From: Yersinia enterocolitica subsp. enterocolitica
GTDB taxonomy: Bacteria > Pseudomonadota > Gammaproteobacteria > Enterobacterales > Enterobacteriaceae
NCBI RefSeq assembly: GCF_901472495.1
Contig: NZ_LR590469.1
Span: forward strand, 4,092,001-4,156,000
DNA length: 64,000 bases
Direction: 5' to 3'
The notes below the pieces were generated by a model. It was given only the letters and a program-made list of their open reading frames with translations, was not told where the DNA came from and ran no database searches. The translations under genes were made by a program, and so were the position numbers. Shown here one piece after another: positions 24,649-35,475 of the stretch (positions within the stretch are counted from its first letter, which is position 1; the number at the start of each line of letters is the position of its first letter).

Positions 24649-26412
24649 ATGAAAGCAGCGCGCCCCGGGAAGTTAAAGCGCCAGGAAGAACAAGCCAGCT
24701 TTATAAGCTGGCGTTTTGCGTTGCTGTGCGGCTGTATTTTGCTGGCATTGGTCGGCTTGATGTTGCGTACTGCTTATCTGCAAGTGATTAACCCCGATAA
24801 GCTGGTGCGCGAGGGCGATATGCGCTCATTGCGGGTACAGGAAGTCCCTACTGCGCGTGGCATGATAAGTGACCGCTCAGGCCGACCACTGGCGGTCAGT
24901 GTGCCTGTTAACGCTGTTTGGGCCGATCCCAAAGAGTTAACTGAACGCGGTGGCATTACTCTCGATACCCGCTGGAAAGCCCTGTCTGATGCTTTGGAAA
25001 TCCCATTAGATCAACTGGCGACGCGCATTAACGCTAACCCGAAAGGGCGCTTTGTTTATCTGGCTCGCCAGGTCAATCCGGCAATTGGCGACTACATCCA
25101 TAAGCTGAAATTACCCGGAATCTATTTGCGTCAAGAATCCCGCCGTTACTATCCGGCTGGGCAAGTGATGGCACATATCATCGGTGTAACTAACATCGAT
25201 AGCCAAGGTATTGAAGGTGTAGAAAAAAGCTTTGACCGCTGGCTTACCGGGCAGCCGGGCGAACGCACTGTACGTAAAGACCGTTATGGCCGCGTTATCG
25301 AGGATATTTCCTCCGTGGACAGTCAAGCGGCACACAATCTGGTGTTGAGTGTTGATGAGCGCTTGCAGGCGTTGGTATACCGCGAGCTGAACAATGCCGT
25401 GGCATTCAACAAAGCAGAGTCGGGGACCGCAGTGCTGGTGGATGTGAATACCGGCGAAGTGTTGGCGATGGCGAACAGCCCATCCTATAACCCGAATAAC
25501 CTCACCGGTACGCCTAAAGATGCGATGCGTAACCGGGCAATTACCGATATTTTTGAACCCGGCTCGACAGTAAAGCCAATGGTAGTGATGACGGCATTGC
25601 AGCACGGCGTTGTGAAAGAGAATAGCGTGCTGAATACCTTGCCGTACTTTGTTAACGGCCACCAGATTAAAGACGTGGCCCGTTATGCAGAGCTATCCGT
25701 GACCGGGATCTTGCAGAAGTCGAGTAACGTCGGTGTTTCTAAACTGGCGTTAGCGATGCCATCCTCAGCTTTAGTAGAAACTTACTCAAAGTTTGGGTTT
25801 GGGAAAGCGACCAATTTGGGGTTGGTCGGAGAAAGCAGTGGCTTATATCCTAAAAAACAACGGTGGTCTGACATAGAGAGGGCCACCTTCTCTTTCGGCT
25901 ACGGGCTAATGGTAACACCGTTACAGCTAGCGCGAGTCTATGCAACCATCGGCAGCATGGGGATTTATCGCCCGCTGTCGATTACTAAAGTTGACCCGCC
26001 AGTGGCCGGTGAACGCGTCTTCCCTGAACCGCTGGTGCGTACCGTGGTTCATATGATGGAAAGCGTGGCATTACCTGGCGGCGGGGGCACCAAAGCGGCA
26101 ATCAAAGGCTACCGAATTGCCATTAAAACCGGTACCGCCAAGAAAGTCGGCCCAGATGGCAAATATATGGACCGATATCTCGCTTACACCGCCGGCGTCG
26201 CGCCTGCGAGTAACCCTAGATTTGCTCTGGTTGTGGTCATCAATGACCCGCAGGCGGGGAAATATTACGGTGGTGCGGTTTCTGCACCGGTGTTCGGTGC
26301 CATCATGGGCGGTGTACTGCGCACCATGAACATTGAGCCAGATGCATTACCCACTGGTGATAAAAGCGAATTAGTGACTAATACAAAAGAGGGTTCAGGT
26401 GGCAGATCGTAA
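24649..26412 (+). CDS. ftsI: Septal peptidoglycan transpeptidase FtsI (PBP3)
   Basis: 587 residues. N-terminal cytoplasmic tail and membrane anchor (about 21-41), a pedestal domain, and a penicillin-binding transpeptidase domain with the serine motif STVK (in EPGSTVKPM), SSN (KSSNVGVSK) and KTGT (IKTGTAKK). It crosslinks septal peptidoglycan with FtsW. Start ATG 24649 with AAGG upstream; 60 bases after ftsL. The last 14 bases overlap murE. Confidence 0.98.
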   Translation: MKAARPGKLKRQEEQASFISWRFALLCGCILLALVGLMLRTAYLQVINPDKLVREGDMRSLRVQEVPTARGMISDRSGRPLAVSVPVNAVWADPKELTERGGITLDTRWKALSDALEIPLDQLATRINANPKGRFVYLARQVNPAIGDYIHKLKLPGIYLRQESRRYYPAGQVMAHIIGVTNIDSQGIEGVEKSFDRWLTGQPGERTVRKDRYGRVIEDISSVDSQAAHNLVLSVDERLQALVYRELNNAVAFNKAESGTAVLVDVNTGEVLAMANSPSYNPNNLTGTPKDAMRNRAITDIFEPGSTVKPMVVMTALQHGVVKENSVLNTLPYFVNGHQIKDVARYAELSVTGILQKSSNVGVSKLALAMPSSALVETYSKFGFGKATNLGLVGESSGLYPKKQRWSDIERATFSFGYGLMVTPLQLARVYATIGSMGIYRPLSITKVDPPVAGERVFPEPLVRTVVHMMESVALPGGGGTKAAIKGYRIAIKTGTAKKVGPDGKYMDRYLAYTAGVAPASNPRFALVVVINDPQAGKYYGGAVSAPVFGAIMGGVLRTMNIEPDALPTGDKSELVTNTKEGSGGRS

Positions 26413-27886
26413 TTTGCGCGACTTACTCGCTCCTTGGGGGCTAGACGTCCCGGAGCGTGCGCTACGGGAAATGACATTAGACAGCCGTGTTGCCGCTGCC
26501 GGGGATTTATTTGTCGCTATTGTCGGCCACCAGACGGACGGGCGTCGCTATATCCCGCAAGCCATCGCTCAAGGTGTGGCGGCCGTGGTTGCTGAAGCTG
26601 ATGGTGTGGCTCCGGATGCCAGTATGGTCGAGATGCATGGTGTTCCTGTTATATATCTGCGTAATTTGAATCAGCACTTATCCAAGCTGGCGGGACAATT
26701 TTACCATCAGCCGGGTGCCGCATTACGTTTGGTCGGTGTGACGGGAACCAATGGTAAAACCACCACCACTCAATTGCTGGCGCAATGGGCTCAAATGTTG
26801 GGCGAAACCAGCGCAGTGATGGGGACGGTTGGCAATGGTCTGTTAGGCCAGGTTATCCCGACTGAAAACACCACCGGCTCAGCGGTTGATATCCAGCATT
26901 TGCTACGCAATCTGGTTGACCAAGGGGCGACTTTTGCCGCGATGGAAGTCTCCTCCCATGGTTTGATTCAGAACCGCGTAGCCGCATTGCCGTTTGCTGC
27001 CGCAGTGTTCACTAACTTAAGCCGTGATCATCTGGATTATCACGGCAATATGGCCAGTTACGAAGCAGCAAAATGGCTGTTGTTCTCCACCCATCAGTCC
27101 GAACACAAAATCATTAATGCTGATGACGAAGTCGGTCGCCGCTGGTTAGAGCAGTTGCCGCAAGCTGTCGCCGTTAGTATGGAAAATAATATTCCTGTGG
27201 GTTGGAATGGCCCGTGGCTATCTGCCACTCAGGTTCACTATCACGATAATGGTGCCAGTATCGCGTTTGATTCAAGCTGGGGCGAAGGCCAGTTAGAAAG
27301 CCGCCTGATGGGGGCATTCAACGTCAGTAACTTGCTGGTGGCACTGGCAACACTGCTTTCACTGGGTTACCCACTAACACAATTATTAGCTGCCGCACCT
27401 CATCTACAACCGGTGTGTGGGCGGATGGAAGTATTTAATGCACTGGGTAAACCGACGGTAGTGGTGGATTATGCTCACACACCGGATGCATTGGAAAAAG
27501 CACTGGCGGCGGCGCGTTTACATTGTAAAGGCCAACTGTGGTGTGTGTTTGGTTGCGGTGGTGATCGTGACAAAGGTAAGCGCCCACTTATGGGCGGTAT
27601 CGCGGAACAACTGGCGGATCGGGTGGTTGTCACTGATGATAATCCACGTAGTGAAGAGCCGCAGGCTATTGTCGCCGATATCCTCAGTGGCTTGTTGGAT
27701 GCTGGGCATGCATTGGCAATTCATGGCCGCGCCGAAGCGGTGACCAGCGCCATTATGCAAGCTAAAGCCGATGATGTGGTGTTGATTGCCGGCAAAGGAC
27801 ATGAAGATTATCAATTGGTCGGTAATCGCCGCCTGGATTACTCTGACCGAGTCACCGTCGCGCGTTTGTTGGGGGTGGTGGCATGA
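26399..27886 (+). CDS. murE: UDP-MurNAc-L-Ala-D-Glu:meso-diaminopimelate ligase
   Basis: 495 residues from GTG 26399, inside the ftsI 3' end. ATP-dependent addition of meso-diaminopimelate to the wall precursor. P-loop TGTNGKTTTTQLLAQW near residue 117; the DNPRSEEP motif that selects diaminopimelate lies in the C-terminal domain. The carbamylated-lysine region (AAKWLLF) is intact. The murF start overlaps the stop by 4 bases. Confidence 0.98.
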   Translation: MADRNLRDLLAPWGLDVPERALREMTLDSRVAAAGDLFVAIVGHQTDGRRYIPQAIAQGVAAVVAEADGVAPDASMVEMHGVPVIYLRNLNQHLSKLAGQFYHQPGAALRLVGVTGTNGKTTTTQLLAQWAQMLGETSAVMGTVGNGLLGQVIPTENTTGSAVDIQHLLRNLVDQGATFAAMEVSSHGLIQNRVAALPFAAAVFTNLSRDHLDYHGNMASYEAAKWLLFSTHQSEHKIINADDEVGRRWLEQLPQAVAVSMENNIPVGWNGPWLSATQVHYHDNGASIAFDSSWGEGQLESRLMGAFNVSNLLVALATLLSLGYPLTQLLAAAPHLQPVCGRMEVFNALGKPTVVVDYAHTPDALEKALAAARLHCKGQLWCVFGCGGDRDKGKRPLMGGIAEQLADRVVVTDDNPRSEEPQAIVADILSGLLDAGHALAIHGRAEAVTSAIMQAKADDVVLIAGKGHEDYQLVGNRRLDYSDRVTVARLLGVVA

Positions 27887-29247
27887 TTAAGGTCTCGCTG
27901 CATTTTCTGTCCACACTGCTGAACGCTGAATATATTGGTCGCGATAGCGCCGATATTACCGAAGTGACCATTGATACCCGTAAGGTCACTCCTGGGTGTT
28001 TATTCGTGGCGCTGAAAGGCGAGCGTTTTGATGGACATGACTTTGCAGAAGATGCTGTTGCCGCTGGCGCTGGTGCTTTGCTGGTAAGTAAACACTTACT
28101 GGTGGCGGCACCACAATTAGTGGTTAAAGACACCCGCCTGGCATTGGGGCAATTGGCTGCATGGGTGCGCCAGCAAGTACCTGCCCGGGTGGTAGCCTTG
28201 ACCGGTTCCTCCGGTAAAACCTCAGTAAAAGAAATGGTTGCGGCAATTTTGCGCCAATGTGGCAAGGTGCTTTATACCGCCGGTAACTTTAATAATGATA
28301 TCGGCGTACCGCTGACCTTGCTGCGTCTGACGCCCGAGTATGATTTTGCTGTCATTGAGCTAGGTGCAAACCATATCGGTGAAATTGCCTACACCACGGA
28401 CTTAAGCCGCCCTGAAAGTGCTTTGGTTAACAATTTAGCTGCCGCACATTTGGAAGGTTTTGGCTCACTGGCTGGTGTGGCTCAAGCCAAAGGCGAGATT
28501 TTCGCCGGTTTACCCGCGAATGGCACAGCGATTATTAATGCTGATAGCAATGACTGGCCGCACTGGCAGGAAACGTTGCATAACAAGCGCGTATGGCGTT
28601 TTGCGCCTCTCGGCGCAGAAGATATCGATTTCTTTGCCAGTGACGTGCGTATTACACCACAAGTCACTCATTTCACTCTGCATTCTCCCTTCGGCACGGT
28701 GGGTATCGAATTGCCGCTGCCGGGGCGACATAACATTGCCAATGCATTAGCCGCCGCGGCGTTAGCCATGTCGGTCGGCGCTAGTTTAGCTGCCGTTCGT
28801 GAGGGGCTGACGCAATTACAGGCCGTACCAGGTCGCTTATTCCCGATTGAACTTGCTGCTGGCAAGTTGCTGCTCGATGACAGCTACAACGCCAATGTCG
28901 GCTCCATGACCGCCGCCGCGCAAGTACTGGCTGAAATGCCGGGCTACCGAGTGATGGTGGTGGGTGATATGGGCGAGTTGGGTGAAACCGCAGTCGATTG
29001 TCACCGTCAGGTGGGTGAAGCCGCGCAACAGGCGGGCATCGATAAAGTCCTTAGCGTAGGTACATTAAGCCAGACACTTAGCGATGCAAGCGGGTGCGGC
29101 GAACATTTTCAGGATAAGAACACTTTGGCAGCCCGTGTCAGTGAATTGCTGCTCGAACATCCGGTTATCACCGTTTTAATTAAAGGTTCACGTAGCGCCG
29201 CCATGGAAAATGTCGTGCGTGCGTTACAGGAGAAGGCATCATGTTAG
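27883..29247 (+). CDS. murF: UDP-MurNAc-tripeptide:D-Ala-D-Ala ligase
   Basis: 454 residues. Completes the UDP-MurNAc-pentapeptide by adding D-Ala-D-Ala made by Ddl. P-loop [15 protein letters not shown] near residue 107, then [13 protein letters not shown] and [13 protein letters not shown]-terminal Mur-ligase motif [13 protein letters not shown]. Starts in ATGA overlap with murE; mraY begins before its stop. Confidence 0.98.
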
Positions 29248-30323
29248 TTTGGTTGGCTGAATACTTAGTAAAATTTTACTCGGGTTTTAACGTCTTTTCC
29301 TATTTGACGTTCCGCGCCATTGTCAGTCTGTTGACGGCATTAATTATCTCGTTGTGGATGGGGCCGCATCTGATCGCCTATTTGCAGAAATTACAGATTG
29401 GTCAAGTCGTCCGTAATGACGGGCCAGAGTCACATTTCAGTAAACGCGGTACGCCGACGATGGGCGGCCTGATGATTTTGTTCTCCATCACTATTTCGGT
29501 TCTGATGTGGGCTTACCCATCTAACCCATATGTGTGGTGTGTGCTGTTTATTCTTATTGGTTATGGGATTGTCGGTTTTATCGATGATTACCGCAAAGTG
29601 GTACGCAAAGACACCAAAGGCCTGATTGCTCGCTGGAAATACTTTTGGCAGTCGATCATTGCACTGGCTGCCGCTTTTGCGATGTACAGCATCGGCAAAG
29701 ATACCCCAGCCACTGAGCTGGTGGTGCCTTTCTTCAAGGACATCATGCCGCAGCTTGGTTTGCTCTATATCCTGCTGGCTTACTTCGTCATTGTGGGCAC
29801 CAGCAACGCGGTTAATTTGACCGATGGGTTGGATGGTTTGGCGATTATGCCAACGGTATTTGTTGCGGGCGGTTTCGCACTGGTGGCCTGGGCGACCGGT
29901 AACGTGAACTTTGCTGCATACCTGCATATTCCTTATCTGCGCCACGCTGGCGAGCTGGTGATTGTTTGCACCGCGATTGTCGGGGCTGGGCTGGGCTTTT
30001 TATGGTTCAACACCTACCCGGCACAAGTGTTTATGGGGGATGTTGGCTCTTTGGCATTGGGCGGGGCGCTGGGTACCATCGCGGTATTGCTGCGCCAAGA
30101 GTTTTTATTAGTGATTATGGGCGGGGTGTTCGTGGTTGAAACACTGTCGGTCATCTTGCAAGTCGGTTCCTTTAAGTTACGTGGGCAGCGCATTTTCCGT
30201 ATGGCCCCGATTCATCATCATTACGAACTTAAAGGCTGGCCAGAACCGCGGGTGATCGTGCGCTTCTGGATTATTTCGCTGATGCTGGTGCTGATTGGCC
30301 TGGCGACGCTGAAGGTGCGGTAA
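29241..30323 (+). CDS. mraY: Phospho-MurNAc-pentapeptide translocase MraY
   Basis: 360 residues, about ten membrane helices. Transfers phospho-MurNAc-pentapeptide to undecaprenyl phosphate, making lipid I on the inner face of the inner membrane. Landmarks: the acidic FIDDYRKV loop near residue 114, [14 protein letters not shown] near 190 and [15 protein letters not shown] near the C-terminus. Overlaps murF by 7 bases; murD starts 2 bases after. Confidence 0.98.
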
Positions 30324-30325
30324 TT

Positions 30326-31660
30326 ATGGTTGATTATCAGGGTAAGAAAGTCGTCATTATCGGGCTGGGGCTAACCGGCCTTTCCTGCGTTGATTTCTTC
30401 ATTGCGCGTGGCGTAACGCCGCGTGTGATGGATACCCGTATCAATCCACCGGGCCTGGATAAATTACCCGAAAATGTCGAGCGTCATGTTGGTGACTTGA
30501 ATCAGCAGTGGTTATTGGATGCTGATTTGATTGTTGCCAGCCCCGGTATTGCGTTGGCACATCCTGCTTTGAGTGAAGCCGCGGAAGCAGGTGTTGAGAT
30601 TGTCGGCGATATCGAGCTGTTCTGTCGTGAAAATCAGGCACCGGTGGTAGCGATTACCGGCTCTAACGGTAAAAGTACCGTAACCACTCTGGTCGGCGAG
30701 ATGGCGAAAGCGGCTGGCTGGCAGGTTGGCGTAGGGGGAAATATTGGTGTTCCTGCTCTTAACTTACTGAAACAGTTGACCTTGCAAAAACACGAAAATC
30801 AATTGGTGGTGTTGGAATTATCCAGCTTCCAGTTGGAAACCACCTCAAGCTTGCATGCCAGTGCGGCCACCATACTGAACGTGACGGAAGATCATACTGA
30901 CCGTTATCCGTTCGGTTTGCAGCAATATCGCGCAGCTAAGCTGCGGGTATATGAAAACGCTAAAGTTTGTGTCGTGAATGCCGATGACGCGCTCACTATG
31001 CCGGTGCGTGGCGCTGATAACCGCTGTATCAGCTTTGGCGTGGATGTCGGTGACTACCATCTGAATAAGCAGCAGGGAGAAATCTGGCTGCGGGTTCGGG
31101 GTGAAAAAGTCTTGAATACCCGCGAAATGAAATTGACCGGTCGCCATAACTATACCAATGCGCTAGCCGCACTGGCATTGGCTGATGCCGTAGGGATTCC
31201 GCGCTCATCAAGTTTGAAAGCGCTGACCACGTTCACTGGTTTGCCGCACCGTTTCCAATTGGTGTTTGAACACAACGGCGTGCGTTGGATTAACGACTCC
31301 AAAGCCACCAACGTGGGCAGCACAGAAGCGGCTCTGGATGGTTTACCGCTTGATGGCACTTTGCATTTGTTACTGGGCGGCGACGGGAAATCGGCAGATT
31401 TCTCCGGGTTGACCCGTTTTTTGCAAGGCGACCATATCAAGATTTACTGTTTTGGGCGTGATGGTGAGCAACTGGCTGAGCTGCGTCCGGAAGTGTCGCA
31501 ACTGACTGAAACGATGGAACAAGCCATGGTGCTGCTGGCTAAATCACTGGCACCGGGCGATATGGTGTTATTGTCACCCGCTTGCGCCAGCTTGGATCAG
31601 TTCCGCAGCTTCGAACAACGTGGTGATGAGTTTGCTCGTCTGGCAGAGGAGTTGGGCTGA
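30326..31660 (+). CDS. murD: UDP-MurNAc-L-Ala:D-Glu ligase
   Basis: 444 residues. Adds D-glutamate, the second amino acid of the stem peptide. N-terminal UDP-binding Rossmann region (VVIIGLGLTGLS), P-loop ITGSNGKSTVTTLVG near residue 110, and the C-terminal motif NDSKATNVGSTEAAL. The stop overlaps the ftsW start (TGATG). Confidence 0.98.
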   Translation: MVDYQGKKVVIIGLGLTGLSCVDFFIARGVTPRVMDTRINPPGLDKLPENVERHVGDLNQQWLLDADLIVASPGIALAHPALSEAAEAGVEIVGDIELFCRENQAPVVAITGSNGKSTVTTLVGEMAKAAGWQVGVGGNIGVPALNLLKQLTLQKHENQLVVLELSSFQLETTSSLHASAATILNVTEDHTDRYPFGLQQYRAAKLRVYENAKVCVVNADDALTMPVRGADNRCISFGVDVGDYHLNKQQGEIWLRVRGEKVLNTREMKLTGRHNYTNALAALALADAVGIPRSSSLKALTTFTGLPHRFQLVFEHNGVRWINDSKATNVGSTEAALDGLPLDGTLHLLLGGDGKSADFSGLTRFLQGDHIKIYCFGRDGEQLAELRPEVSQLTETMEQAMVLLAKSLAPGDMVLLSPACASLDQFRSFEQRGDEFARLAEELG

Positions 31661-32862
31661 TGCGTATGCCGGGGCTGGGGCTGTTTAATACCGTAAAACA
31701 TTTTGTGATGGGGTCGCGCGAAAGCGACACCACCAGCATGGTGCTTTACGACAGAACCTTGCTGTGGCTGACCTTTGGTTTGGCAATTATTGGTTTTGTG
31801 ATGGTGACATCGGCATCGATGCCAATTGGTCAGCGTCTGGCAGGTGACCCTTTCCTGTTTGCCAAGCGTGATGCGCTGTATTTGGCACTGGCATTCGGTT
31901 TGTCGCTGGTGACTTTACGTATTCCAATGGATGTCTGGCAGCGCTATAGCAATATTATGTTGCTGATTTCAATTGTGATGTTGCTGGTAGTGCTGGTTGT
32001 GGGTAGCTCGGTCAACGGGGCATCCCGCTGGATCTCTCTCGGGCCGTTGCGTATTCAGCCGGCTGAGCTATCTAAGTTATCGCTGTTTTGCTACCTGGCC
32101 AGCTATCTGGTACGCAAGGTGGAAGAGGTTCGCAGTAACTTTTGGGGTTTTTGTAAGCCCATGGGCGTAATGGTTATTTTGGCCGTATTACTACTCGCGC
32201 AACCCGATTTAGGTACCGTGGTAGTACTGTTTATCACTACGCTGGCGATGTTGTTTCTGGCTGGTGCCAAAATGTGGCAGTTTTTAGCCATTATCGGTTC
32301 TGGCGTGTTTGCCGTTTGCCTGCTAATTGTTGCTGAACCTTATCGTATGCGTCGAGTGACATCATTCTGGAACCCGTGGGCGGATCCCTTCGGCAGTGGT
32401 TACCAGTTGACCCAATCGCTGATGGCTTTTGGTCGCGGTGAATTCTGGGGGCAGGGCTTAGGGAATTCAGTGCAGAAACTGGAGTATTTACCGGAAGCAC
32501 ATACTGACTTTATTTTCTCTATTTTAGGCGAGGAACTCGGGTATTTCGGTGTGGTTCTTGCATTGTTAATGGTATTCTTCGTCGCTTTTCGTGCTATGTC
32601 CATTGGGCGTCGCGCTTTAGAGATAGATCAGCGATTTTCTGGCTTTTTGGCCTGTTCGATTGGTGTCTGGTTTAGCTTCCAGGCGCTGGTTAACGTTGGG
32701 GCTGCTGCTGGAATGTTGCCAACCAAAGGTTTGACACTGCCGCTGATAAGTTACGGTGGTTCGAGCCTGATTATTATGTCAACAGCCATAGTGCTGTTGT
32801 TACGCATTGATTTTGAAACACGTCTGGCAAAAGCCCAGGCGTTTGTAAGGAGTGCCCGATGA
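31660..32862 (+). CDS. ftsW: Septal peptidoglycan polymerase FtsW (SEDS)
   Basis: 400 residues with about ten membrane helices. SEDS-family glycosyltransferase that polymerises lipid II at the septum with FtsI. Landmarks: NGASRWISLGPLRIQPAELS, RRVTSFWNPWADPFGSGYQ and PLISYGGSSLI. The cytoplasmic N-terminus is about 35 residues. Overlaps murD by one base and murG by ATGA. Confidence 0.97.
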   Translation: MRMPGLGLFNTVKHFVMGSRESDTTSMVLYDRTLLWLTFGLAIIGFVMVTSASMPIGQRLAGDPFLFAKRDALYLALAFGLSLVTLRIPMDVWQRYSNIMLLISIVMLLVVLVVGSSVNGASRWISLGPLRIQPAELSKLSLFCYLASYLVRKVEEVRSNFWGFCKPMGVMVILAVLLLAQPDLGTVVVLFITTLAMLFLAGAKMWQFLAIIGSGVFAVCLLIVAEPYRMRRVTSFWNPWADPFGSGYQLTQSLMAFGRGEFWGQGLGNSVQKLEYLPEAHTDFIFSILGEELGYFGVVLALLMVFFVAFRAMSIGRRALEIDQRFSGFLACSIGVWFSFQALVNVGAAAGMLPTKGLTLPLISYGGSSLIIMSTAIVLLLRIDFETRLAKAQAFVRSAR

Positions 32863-33926
32863 GTGGCAAGACCAAGCGTTTAATGGTGATGGCGGGTGGC
32901 ACTGGGGGGCATGTCTTCCCCGGTTTGGCCGTAGCTCATCATCTGATGGCGCAAGGCTGGCAGGTGCGTTGGTTAGGCACCGCCGACAGAATGGAAGCGT
33001 CATTGGTGCCCAAGAACGGTATTGAAATTGATTTTATTGAGATTTCTGGTTTGCGCGGTAAGGGCTTGATGGCCCAACTGACCGCACCGGTACGTATTTA
33101 TCGCGCGGTGCGTCAGGCGAAGAAAATCATGCGTGATTACCAGCCGGATGTGGTGCTGGGGATGGGCGGTTATGTTTCCGGTCCCGGTGGTTTGGCGGCA
33201 TGGTTGTGCGGTATCCCGGTAGTATTACATGAGCAGAACGGGATTGCGGGTTTGACTAACCGCTGGCTGGCCAGAATCGCGAAAAAAGTTTTACAGGCCT
33301 TCCCCGGCGCATTCCCAAATGCAGATGTTGTTGGTAATCCGGTTCGTACCGATGTTCTTGCGCTGCCATTGCCGGCGCAACGTTTGGTAGGCCGTGAAGG
33401 GCCGATTCGTGTATTGGTTATCGGTGGTAGCCAAGGTGCGCGGGTGCTAAATCAGACGATGCCGCAGGTTGCAGCAACATTGGGTGAACAGATAACTATT
33501 TGGCATCAGGTGGGTAAAGACGCATTACCCGATGTGCTGCAAGCCTACCAGCAAGCAGGGCAGGGTGATAAGCATCAGGTAGTTGAGTTTATTGATGACA
33601 TGGCTGCGGCTTATGCCTGGGCTGATGTGGTGGTTTGCCGTTCCGGTGCGTTGACGGTCAGCGAAGTTGCCGCAGCAGGGTTACCGGCGATTTTTGTGCC
33701 GTTCCAACATAAAGACCGGCAGCAATATTGGAATGCATTGCCGCTGGAAAAAGCCGGTGCCGCCAAAATTATTGAACAGCCACAATTTACAGCACAAGCG
33801 GTGAGTAACCTGTTAGCCGAGTGGGATCGTCCCACCTTATTAGCGATGGCCGAGCAAGCAAGACTGGTGGCTATTCCTGACGCGACTGAGCGAGTGGCCG
33901 CCGAAGTGGTCGCTGCCAGTAAGTGA
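32859..33926 (+). CDS. murG: UDP-GlcNAc:lipid I N-acetylglucosaminyltransferase
   Basis: 355 residues, GT-B fold, peripheral on the inner membrane. Converts lipid I to lipid II. Motifs: MAGGTGGHVFPGLAVAHHL near the N-terminus, GMGGYVSGPGG, HEQNGIAGLTNR, IGGSQGARVLNQ and the donor site PFQHKDRQQYWNA. Starts in ATGA overlap with ftsW; 61-73 bases separate it from murC, the longest gap in this part of the cluster. Confidence 0.98.
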   Translation: MSGKTKRLMVMAGGTGGHVFPGLAVAHHLMAQGWQVRWLGTADRMEASLVPKNGIEIDFIEISGLRGKGLMAQLTAPVRIYRAVRQAKKIMRDYQPDVVLGMGGYVSGPGGLAAWLCGIPVVLHEQNGIAGLTNRWLARIAKKVLQAFPGAFPNADVVGNPVRTDVLALPLPAQRLVGREGPIRVLVIGGSQGARVLNQTMPQVAATLGEQITIWHQVGKDALPDVLQAYQQAGQGDKHQVVEFIDDMAAAYAWADVVVCRSGALTVSEVAAAGLPAIFVPFQHKDRQQYWNALPLEKAGAAKIIEQPQFTAQAVSNLLAEWDRPTLLAMAEQARLVAIPDATERVAAEVVAASK

Positions 33927-33999
33927 TACAGAAAAGATAGTTATCGCTCGCACTTATGCGGGCTATGAATATGTAACAGACAAAAAAGTGAAGAAAAAC

Positions 34000-35475
34000 G
34001 TGAATACACAACAACTGGCGAAACTACGTACTATCGTGCCCGAGATGCGTCGCGTCCGGCACATTCACTTTGTTGGCATCGGTGGTGCCGGCATGGGTGG
34101 TATCGCTGAAGTGTTGGCAAACGAAGGTTATCAGATTAGCGGTTCAGATTTGGCACCCAATCCGGTCACTCAGCATTTGACTTCATTAGGCGCACAGATT
34201 TATTTCCATCACCGTCCAGAGAATGTGCTGGATGCCAGTGTGGTGGTGGTTTCAACAGCAATTTCTGCGGATAACCCGGAGATTGTTGCAGCTCGCGAGG
34301 CGCGTATTCCGGTAATTCGTCGTGCTGAGATGCTGGCTGAATTGATGCGTTTCCGTCATGGGATTGCGGTTGCTGGTACGCACGGCAAAACGACCACCAC
34401 AGCGATGGTTTCCAGCATTTATGCCGAAGCAGGTTTGGATCCAACATTTGTGAATGGCGGTTTGGTGAAAGCGGCGGGCACTCATGCCCGGTTAGGTTCC
34501 AGCCGTTATTTGATAGCCGAAGCTGATGAGAGTGATGCGTCATTCCTGCATTTGCAGCCGATGGTGGCGATTGTCACCAACATCGAAGCCGACCATATGG
34601 ATACTTATCAGGGCGACTTTGAAAATTTAAAACAGACATTTATTAACTTTTTGCACAACTTGCCATTCTATGGCCGTGCAGTGATGTGTATCGACGATCC
34701 AGTGGTGCGTGAGTTGTTACCACGGGTAGGTCGCCATATCACCACCTACGGTTTCAGCGATGACGCCGATGTACAGATCGCCAGCTACCGGCAAGAAGGC
34801 CCACAGGGGCACTTCACACTGAAACGACTGGATAAGCCGCTGATGACAGTGACCTTGAATGCACCGGGCCGTCATAACGCGCTAAATGCGGCTGCGGCAG
34901 TGGCTGTCGCGACCGAAGAAGGTATTGAAGACAATGACATCCTGCGTGCGCTGGCAGGGTTCCAAGGGACTGGCCGCCGCTTTGATTTTCTTGGTAACTT
35001 CCCGCTGGCACCGGTCAACGGAAAAGAAGGTAGTGCAATGCTGGTGGATGACTATGGTCATCACCCGACAGAAGTGGATGCCACGATTAAAGCTGCACGT
35101 GCTGGCTGGCCGGATAAACGTATTGTGATGGTATTCCAGCCGCACCGTTATACCCGAACACGCGATTTGTATGACGACTTTGCTAATGTTCTGTCGCAAG
35201 TTGATGTTTTACTTATGTTAGATGTGTACGCCGCCGGAGAACCGCCAATCCCTGGCGCGGATAGCCGCTCGTTGTGCCGTACCATCCGTAATCGTGGCAA
35301 ATTGGACCCTATTTTGGTGTCAGACAGTGATACGGTGCCCGAGGTGTTAGCGCAAGTGCTGAATGGCGATGACCTTATTCTGGTTCAGGGCGCAGGCAAC
35401 ATTGGTAAGATTGCCCGTAAATTGGCTGAGCTTAAATTGCAGCCACAGACAAAAGACGAGGAACATCATGGCTGA
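34000..35475 (+). CDS. murC: UDP-MurNAc:L-alanine ligase
   Basis: 491 residues from GTG 34000, exactly the E. coli length and aligning with its first residues (NTQQLAKLR); an in-frame GTG at 33988 would add four. First Mur ligase of the pathway. P-loop AGTHGKTTTTAMVSS near residue 120, HFVGIGGAGMGGIAEV near the N-terminus and DDYGHHPTEVDATI in the C-terminal domain. The ribosome site is weak (GAAG), so initiation may depend on coupling. The stop lies inside ddlB. Confidence 0.96.
   Translation: MNTQQLAKLRTIVPEMRRVRHIHFVGIGGAGMGGIAEVLANEGYQISGSDLAPNPVTQHLTSLGAQIYFHHRPENVLDASVVVVSTAISADNPEIVAAREARIPVIRRAEMLAELMRFRHGIAVAGTHGKTTTTAMVSSIYAEAGLDPTFVNGGLVKAAGTHARLGSSRYLIAEADESDASFLHLQPMVAIVTNIEADHMDTYQGDFENLKQTFINFLHNLPFYGRAVMCIDDPVVRELLPRVGRHITTYGFSDDADVQIASYRQEGPQGHFTLKRLDKPLMTVTLNAPGRHNALNAAAAVAVATEEGIEDNDILRALAGFQGTGRRFDFLGNFPLAPVNGKEGSAMLVDDYGHHPTEVDATIKAARAGWPDKRIVMVFQPHRYTRTRDLYDDFANVLSQVDVLLMLDVYAAGEPPIPGADSRSLCRTIRNRGKLDPILVSDSDTVPEVLAQVLNGDDLILVQGAGNIGKIARKLAELKLQPQTKDEEHHG

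Noticed and set aside
25111..25662. 183-codon minus-strand frame inside ftsI
   Set aside because: Shadow of ftsI; no ribosome site or similarity.
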